This document shows, piece by piece, positions 22,156 through 26,449 of a stretch of DNA of 26,449 nucleotides. Position 1 is the first letter of the stretch. Every line of letters starts with the position of its first letter. A model generated the notes under the pieces. It did no database searches. It was given only the letters and a program-made list of their open reading frames with translations, and was not told the DNA's origin. Position numbers and translations under genes: made by a program. The stretch is from JBFFMO01 sp037968515 (GTDB taxonomy: Bacteria; Myxococcota_A; Bradymonadia; Bradymonadales; Bradymonadaceae), in contig JBBKVQ010000311.1 of assembly GCA_037968515.1 (NCBI GenBank), positions 1 through 26,449 of the forward strand, written 5' to 3'.

Positions 22156-22719
22156 TCACATGTCTGGGCAACGTTGAGCGACAAACGGCCCACGTACAAC
22201 CACTCCCTCAGAGTCAAAATCCACGGTCCCTTCGACGGTCTTCTCATCCACTTTCGTGATCGTCACGGTTCCCCAAGAAGGTGGCGGATAGCCCTCGTCA
22301 TCTTCAGATCCCGGCACGAATTCTGGCAATCCGGTGTAGCCCCAGTTTGGCGCGCGATAGGGGTCGCCGTCTGCTAACTCGTTCATATCGTTCGGCTCCA
22401 AATCCCCCATGAAGGCTGCGTAGAATTTGGTTTTCGAATCATCCAAGCGATCGTCGCACGTGACGGCTTCCGTAAAAAACGCCAATTGCGGCGCTTTGCT
22501 CGCGCCAACGTCAAGCTCCCATACAAGCAAGGTCGAAAATCCCAAATTCTTCCCGTCCGGAGTCGTAACACTGACCTTGTCGGACTTCGCGGTCGGCACG
22601 GCTACAGCCACTGCGGCGCCTTGGGCGGCCGTCGACAGCGTTGGCGACACAGTTTCCGTTGTGTCTTTGGACTCGCAACCGAGCGCCAAGACCAACATAA
22701 TAAAAGAGATTTTTTTCAA
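22156..22719 (-). CDS. Small predicted lipoprotein of unknown function
   Basis: A 187-residue protein. The start is TTG at 22719 because GAGG sits six bases upstream and the product then begins with a short signal sequence ending in lipobox LALGC (C15); an upstream ATG at 22770 would put 17 extra residues before it. After the signal comes a Thr/Ser/Ala-rich linker (20-45), then a beta-rich domain with two Cys (TCDDR and the C-terminal AQRCPDM) that may form a disulphide, and the motif PPPSWGTVTITKVDEKTVEGTVDF. The role is unknown. It converges with the gene ending at 22151, four bases away, and is not part of the tetR operon, since 180 bases lie between. Confidence 0.7.
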   Translation of the reverse strand: MKKISFIMLVLALGCESKDTTETVSPTLSTAAQGAAVAVAVPTAKSDKVSVTTPDGKNLGFSTLLVWELDVGASKAPQLAFFTEAVTCDDRLDDSKTKFYAAFMGDLEPNDMNELADGDPYRAPNWGYTGLPEFVPGSEDDEGYPPPSWGTVTITKVDEKTVEGTVDFDSEGVVVRGPFVAQRCPDM

Positions 22720-22814
22720 AACAGGCCTCGCCAAAATTTCGTGAACAACTAGATTATCGCTGAAGCGCATCGCTGACTAGTACGCCCATTGGGCTGATGC
22801 CAGCTCTTCGTGTA

Positions 22815-22842
22815 GCGCAGGCATCTTGCCCGCGTTGCGATT
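22815..22842 (+). repeat. REP-like element, copy 1
   Basis: A 28-base segment containing GGCATCTTGCCCG and TGCGATT. It aligns with 24019-24046 (21 of 28 bases identical, identical in GGCATC, TGCCCG and TGCGATT). The core GGCATCNTGCC is an inverted repeat and could fold into a small hairpin. It lies in the gap between the tetR 3' end and the lipoprotein gene. Confidence 0.4.
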
Positions 22843-22899
22843 AGTCGATGAATTCGCTGCATTTCCGACGCCTAAATGAAAATCAGAAATCAGCAGCCC

Positions 22900-23478
22900 C
22901 TATCGACGCCCGGCTGACATGAAGTAAAAGTCGAGCATCGCGGTCAACGGCGCTGCATCTCCCTGCAACCGGCTACGTAATGCCGCGCCTTCCCAACAAT
23001 CAACCAGCAAACTCGCCAAGCTGGCCGGGTCGGATTCGACGGGTATATCACCACGAGTCCGCGCATCTTCCAGGCACAATGCAATACGTCCGGCAATTTC
23101 TGAGAAGCACCGCTCGACCTTGAGCCGAAAAACCTCGCTCACACCAGACAGCTCTTGTCCCAGGCCACCCAAGAGGCAACCCATATAACCTTCTTCCCGA
23201 TAGGACTGTTGTGTCAGCTCAAAGAAGCGACGCACGCGTTCGAGCGGTGGACGCGCCTCGTCACCAAGACACTGGTCAAGCCCTGCATGCACCTGTTGCA
23301 TGTACTGGTCAATGACCTCGAGGGCAAAGTCCTCTTTATCCTTGAAGTGATGATAAAACGAACCTTTCGGAATGGATGTGGCTGAGAGCAGCGCCTGCAC
23401 TCCAAGGTCATTATAACCTTGGCGCAAAAGCATGATTAGTCCTGCTTCGAGCAGGCGCTGTTTGGTTGGATGCGTCAT
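22900..23478 (-). CDS. TetR family transcriptional repressor (NemR/AcuR-like)
   Basis: A 192-residue repressor. The N-terminal helix-turn-helix is at about 7-52 with GVQALLSATSIPKGSFYHHF and the F-x-x-K-E-D-F extension typical of the NemR/AcuR branch (GSFYHHFKDKEDFALEVIDQY). The C-terminal part is helical and likely forms the ligand pocket and dimer interface; Cys35-like sensing residues of NemR are not obvious here, though several Cys lie at 70-140. It starts 16 bases after the cupin gene and is co-transcribed with it, and a perfect palindrome lies at the operon promoter, so it probably represses its own operon. The inducer is unknown; NemR-type members sense electrophiles. Confidence 0.92.
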   Translation of the reverse strand: MTHPTKQRLLEAGLIMLLRQGYNDLGVQALLSATSIPKGSFYHHFKDKEDFALEVIDQYMQQVHAGLDQCLGDEARPPLERVRRFFELTQQSYREEGYMGCLLGGLGQELSGVSEVFRLKVERCFSEIAGRIALCLEDARTRGDIPVESDPASLASLLVDCWEGAALRSRLQGDAAPLTAMLDFYFMSAGRR

Positions 23479-23494
23479 AACTTCTGACTAGTCA

Positions 23495-23878
23495 CTAACT
23501 GACCTTTTTGATCATGTGGTCGATGACATGGCTGTGCTCGTGCTGGGGGCTGAACATAACGATCTCTGCATCAGCGTCAACCATGACGTTATGTCCGGGC
23601 GGCCAGTAAAAAAGGTCGTTCGCTTTTACCGTCTCTTTGACACCTTTTGCGTCAGTCGTCGTAATCTGACCATGCAAGACAAACCCCCAGTGTGGGCATT
23701 GGCAAAGATTACCCTCCAGCCCCTGAAATAGTGGCTTGGTGTCAACGCCCGCAGAGAGCGTAAAGCACTCGCCGCTGATCTTCCCATATCCTGTTGCGTC
23801 CCCGAATTCTGTTTGTTGGCGGATCACAGCACCGGGAATTTCCATTCTGACTTTCACATTATCTTTCGCAATTCGCAT
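23495..23878 (-). CDS. Single-domain cupin protein
   Basis: A 127-residue protein of one cupin (beta-barrel) domain. The start is the ATG at 23878, with GGAGG five bases upstream; upstream ATGs at 23890 and 23911 have no such site. Candidate metal ligands are H63 and H69 of CPHWGFVLHG, H96 of YWPPGH, and a His-rich C-terminal stretch (HEHSHVIDH, H113-H121). Three Cys (38, 59, 61) include CQC. Small cupins next to TetR regulators often act in modifying or sequestering the inducing compound or in quenching reactive carbonyls. It is the first gene of the operon and lies 16 bases ahead of tetR. Confidence 0.82.
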   Translation of the reverse strand: MRIAKDNVKVRMEIPGAVIRQQTEFGDATGYGKISGECFTLSAGVDTKPLFQGLEGNLCQCPHWGFVLHGQITTTDAKGVKETVKANDLFYWPPGHNVMVDADAEIVMFSPQHEHSHVIDHMIKKVS

Positions 23879-23910
23879 TATGGCCTCCATAATAACTCGC
23901 TTAAAAAACA

Positions 23911-23926
23911 TAGACCGATCGGTCTA
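23911..23926. promoter_or_regulatory. TetR-type operator, perfect 16-bp palindrome
   Basis: TAGACCGATCGGTCTA is fully self-complementary. It lies between the predicted -10 and the cupin start, covering about +1 to +16 of the predicted transcript. The two half-sites (TAGACC) resemble NemR-type operators as I recall them; a TetR repressor of that branch is encoded two genes downstream. Confidence 0.85.
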
Positions 23927-23932
23927 GATTGC

Positions 23933-23960
23933 AGAATACGCACTTTACCGAGGGAGTCAA
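23933..23960 (-). promoter_or_regulatory. Sigma70-like promoter of the cupin-tetR operon
   Basis: On the minus strand a -35 TTGACT (23960-23955) and a -10 TATTCT (23938-23933) are 16 bases apart. The predicted transcription start near 23926 falls at the edge of the palindromic operator, so a bound repressor would block initiation. The pattern is good and the spacing slightly short. Confidence 0.6.
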
Positions 23961-24018
23961 ATGCGGAGGATGAAAATCACTCCACATATAAACCCTTGTC
24001 AGACTAGCTACTTACAAT

Positions 24019-24046
24019 ACGTGGGCATCCTGCCCGAAATGCGATT
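24019..24046 (+). repeat. REP-like element, copy 2
   Basis: Second copy of the element at 22815-22842. The core CGTGGGCATCCTGCCCG can fold into a hairpin with GGGCA pairing TGCCC around a two-base TC loop. It lies just upstream of the gene fragment at 24079, in the same orientation as copy 1. Confidence 0.4.
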
Positions 24047-24078
24047 CCGGGCCATTATCGACCGATCAAGCGAAGGCG

Positions 24079-24333
24079 CTACAAAACAAAACCAACTATC
24101 TTGCTCAATAACCAGACTTTTGCGGCCGTGATTAAAATCGGTTTATACGACTGCGCGTACAAGATAATTCCGTGGCGAGCGCTGTTCCAGACGTTATCCT
24201 CGCCCTGGTAGATTGCGTATGAGGTGATCGAATCATCCACGTAACTTAAAGCTCGATTTAGAATCTCCGTCACGGCGCGAACAGCTTTCCAGTTGGCTAC
24301 CCTTGCCCGAGAGCGCGCGAGACACTCAACACT
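24079..24333 (-). pseudogene. Possible C-terminal fragment of a membrane protein gene
   Basis: The frame is open from after a TAA at 24336-24334 to a TAG at 24079. The protein-like end reads YVDDSITSYAIYQGEDNVWN, followed by SARHGIILYAQSYKPILITAA and a hydrophobic end (KVWLLSKIVGFVL). The order of motifs (Y-V-D-x-x-I-x-S-Y, N-x-W-x-x-A-R-x-G-x-x-L-Y-A-Q-x-x-K-P) has the look of a conserved membrane-protein tail, but I cannot name a family. A GTG at 24273 is the only late start and has no ribosome binding site, so a truncated gene is more likely than a small intact one. Confidence 0.3.
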
Positions 24334-24500
24334 TTACGCTTAAGGGCGCGCAACGACGCGTTCACCATGAGGTCCGTTGTATAGAATCGAAACGTCTTTG
24401 AAGTGCTCTTCGATCGTGGCCTTTCCATATTCGAATTATTGGCGCGAATAGTTCGACATCTTGACTGGTCGCCTGGCTCCCGCCTGGCATTGCGACGGCC

Positions 24501-26449
24501 TTAATTCGACCGCGGCGCTTCAGTTGCCATATCGAAATGTATGGTGGTTCCAATCAGTTGCGCGTGAGTTAGATACGGCCCATCCACGTCCTGGCCGTCG
24601 ACAGCCACCCGCGTGACGTATGGTGTTTCGGGACCAGCACCCGGCGCCTGAATTTCAAGCGTTTTTCCGTCACCAAGGTCGACTTGGATTTCCGGGAAGA
24701 GCGGCGAGCCGAGCATATAAGTGTCTGAACCGGCTACCGGGTAGAAACCGAGCGCACTGAACAGATACCAGGCGGATAGCGTGCCACCGTCGTCGTTGCC
24801 GACAAGGCCGTCGGGGCCCGTGCCATAGGCTTTGGCTTGGATCACACGAACCCACTTCCCGACGTCAGCCGGGTGGTCGGTGAAGTTGAACAGATAGGGA
24901 GCGCCGATATCGTGCTCGTTGCCATGCCAATACCTCCGGTCGGGCAGCAGCGGGCTGTAGTTAGCGGTGTTGATGCCCGCGTCTTCGAAGAACTCGGTGA
25001 GGGCCGTATAGAACGGCCGCGCTCCACCAAAGGCATCGGCCAGTGCCTGGGCGTGCCAAGTGGGGTAGAAGCGCCAATGCCACGCGTTGCCCTCGGTATA
25101 ATGGTCTTCGTCGGTCGCACTTTTGTTTGGCACCGCGACAAAACTACCGTCAGCGTTTCGCGGCAACATGAACTTCGATTCGCCGTCGAAAGTGTTCTGC
25201 CAATTTTTGGAGCGCGTGCGCAATTCGGCGGCTTCGGGCCTGCCGAGGCGTTCCGCGAGGTTGGCGAGCGCCCAGTCATTGTAGGTGTACTCGAGGGTGC
25301 GCGAGACCGACTGTCCGTACTCGTCGTCCGGGATAAATCCGAGTTCGACGTATCGCTCGCCTCCTTTTCGTCCGCTAAATATCGACTCGGGCGGCGGTTC
25401 TTGATTCGCTGTAATCCAGAGTGCGTCGAATGCCTCGTCGTAGTCGACCCCGTCGATTCCTTTAAGCGCGCTGCCGGCGAAAAGCTGGTCGGCGGGTGTG
25501 CCCAACATGCTGTTTGTATAGGTCTGTAGGGCCGGCCAGCGCGGCAGATAGCCAGTAGCCCGTTTCATTTCCAATAACGAGTTGAGGCAGTCGCGCTGCA
25601 GTTCAGGGTCGACCAGAACAAGCCAAGGATGCAGGGTACGAAAGGAATCCCAAAGAGACATATCTGAATAGTATTTTGAGCCTTCGGCCTGATGGACCTC
25701 ACCGTCCATGCCGCGGTAGCGCCCATCGGCGCCGTCGAGCCGGGTCGGCATCCGCCAGACGTTATAGAGGGCCGTGTAGAAGATGCGCTGGTTGTCCTCG
25801 GAACCTCCGCGAATCCGTACCCGACCTAGCTTTTCGCGCCAAGCGTCACTCGCCTGTTCGCGGATGGCTTCGAGCGTCTTGCCGTCGACCTCTGCGCGGT
25901 GAAGCCGCGCCTGGTCTAGGTCGACAAACGACAGTCCAACCCGCAGTTCTACGTTTTTGGTGTCGCTGAATTCGAGAACTGCCCCGCCGCGGATGCCTTG
26001 GGTGGTCGTTGTGTCGGATTGCACGCCGGCGTCATTCCAAGTCGAGACGCCTGTCGGAGCAGAGTCGGTGGTGGCCGAAAAATAGAGCGTGAATGGGCCG
26101 CTTCGGGTCGCGAAGTCGCCGCTGTAGACGACATTGCCCTCGATCGTCTGGCCCTCCACGCTCATCGTCACCTGCGTTTCAGCCGAATTTACAATGCTTG
26201 CTGCAGGGTCAAAGATCAGCGTGATGCCGTTCGTTTCGCTTGTGTAACGGTGAAAGCCCGCGCGCAGCGTCGCGGTAAGCTGGGCGGTGACCCCGACCTC
26301 GGGAAGATACACCGAGTAGTAGCCAGGCGCGGCGGTTTCACTCTGCTTATCCATCACGGTGTATTGCGCCCATGGTTTTTCGTTAACTGCGGTAACCGGC
26401 AACACACGTAGGTTTCCCAGCGCGGCCGCCCCTGTCCCAACCAAACGCA
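24501..26449 (-). CDS. GH92 family glycoside hydrolase, alpha-mannosidase-like (5' partial at window edge)
   Basis: A frame of at least 647 residues that runs off the right edge; GH92 enzymes are about 700-780 residues, so the missing part is the signal peptide and first strands. The N-domain (GNLRVLPV, APGYYSVYLPEVGVTAQLTATLRAGFHRYT) is the beta-sandwich, and the catalytic alpha/alpha barrel has YYSDMSLWDSFRTLHPWLVL, a TEGNAWHWRFYPTW segment where the general-acid Glu lies in characterised GH92 enzymes, HGNEHDIGAPYLFNF, and GNDDGGTLSAWYLFSALGFYPV, which carries the Asp pair (general base and Ca ligand). The enzyme is a Ca-dependent exo-alpha-mannosidase, acting on alpha-1,2-, 1,3-, 1,4- or 1,6-linkages, and is normally exported. 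It is likely to degrade fungal or algal glycans; its specificity cannot be read here. Confidence 0.92.
   Translation of the reverse strand, partial: RLVGTGAAALGNLRVLPVTAVNEKPWAQYTVMDKQSETAAPGYYSVYLPEVGVTAQLTATLRAGFHRYTSETNGITLIFDPAASIVNSAETQVTMSVEGQTIEGNVVYSGDFATRSGPFTLYFSATTDSAPTGVSTWNDAGVQSDTTTTQGIRGGAVLEFSDTKNVELRVGLSFVDLDQARLHRAEVDGKTLEAIREQASDAWREKLGRVRIRGGSEDNQRIFYTALYNVWRMPTRLDGADGRYRGMDGEVHQAEGSKYYSDMSLWDSFRTLHPWLVLVDPELQRDCLNSLLEMKRATGYLPRWPALQTYTNSMLGTPADQLFAGSALKGIDGVDYDEAFDALWITANQEPPPESIFSGRKGGERYVELGFIPDDEYGQSVSRTLEYTYNDWALANLAERLGRPEAAELRTRSKNWQNTFDGESKFMLPRNADGSFVAVPNKSATDEDHYTEGNAWHWRFYPTWHAQALADAFGGARPFYTALTEFFEDAGINTANYSPLLPDRRYWHGNEHDIGAPYLFNFTDHPADVGKWVRVIQAKAYGTGPDGLVGNDDGGTLSAWYLFSALGFYPVAGSDTYMLGSPLFPEIQVDLGDGKTLEIQAPGAGPETPYVTRVAVDGQDVDGPYLTHAQLIGTTIHFDMATEAPRSN

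Larger units (their letters stand above)
23927..24500. other. Mostly non-coding stretch between the cupin operon and the GH92 gene
   Basis: About 570 bases without an intact gene. It contains the cupin operon promoter, the second REP-like element (24019-24046) and a short open frame that looks like the end of a membrane-protein gene (24079-24333). The bases 24334-24500 show no recognisable gene, hairpin terminator or repeat; a terminator for GH92 could not be identified. Confidence 0.6.

Noticed and set aside
24837..25529. 230-residue plus-strand open frame opposite GH92
   Set aside because: No recognisable domain and fully antisense to the catalytic barrel region of GH92.

Overview
The window looks like chromosomal DNA of a delta-proteobacterial lineage, most likely Myxococcota or Bradymonadota. 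The reasons are a MYXO-CTERM-like tail on a collagen-like surface protein, a DUF1592-type lipoprotein paired with a DUF1552 Tat protein, several predicted lipoproteins and many PAS/GAF histidine kinases. The taxonomic call is inference. TTG starts seem common (1704, 3465, 7178, 20064, 22719), several chosen because an upstream AGGAGG-like site or family alignment fits them best.

Layout. 1-400: 3' end of a collagen-like repeat protein with a sorting tail. 401-723: no intact gene, but a short Fis-type HTH tail that looks like the remnant of a sigma54 regulator. 724-1461: a DUF2288/DUF4259 gene pair. 1704-7025: a plus-strand cluster of two tandemly duplicated GAF-PAS histidine kinases, an M24 aminopeptidase overlapping the second kinase, and an unrecognised helical protein. 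7178-9076: a hybrid PAS-PAS-kinase-receiver protein. 9199-9831: a GST-like gene. 9903-10010: tRNA-Asn(GTT) and a strong hairpin terminator. 10071-11687 (minus): a YfbK-like vWA lipoprotein. 11993-12541: a membrane TPR protein. 12643-15997: the DUF1592/DUF1552 pair. 16018-19099: a small membrane protein, a member of an unnamed family, a second vWA lipoprotein and an unrecognised membrane protein.

19186-21351 (minus) is the most interesting part: a translationally coupled bufferin/methanobactin-like RiPP operon. It encodes a Cys-rich precursor with three H-x-C-x5-C-x5-C modules behind a lipoprotein-type signal, a DUF692 (MNIO) iron oxygenase with all expected metal ligands, and a DUF2063 partner. 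Each downstream start overlaps the preceding stop. By homology the system would oxidatively modify core cysteines to make a metal-binding (probably copper-binding) peptide. A precursor that may be a membrane-anchored lipoprotein with three cores is unusual. The divergent gene at 21504 is a paralogue of the one at 16383, so the window holds two members of one undescribed family.

22156-23926 (minus): a small lipoprotein, then a cupin-tetR operon with a sigma70-like promoter and a perfect 16-bp palindromic operator at the predicted transcription start, a clear autoregulatory arrangement. 23927-24500 holds a repeat and a gene fragment. 24501-26449 (minus) is a GH92 alpha-mannosidase-like enzyme cut by the window edge.
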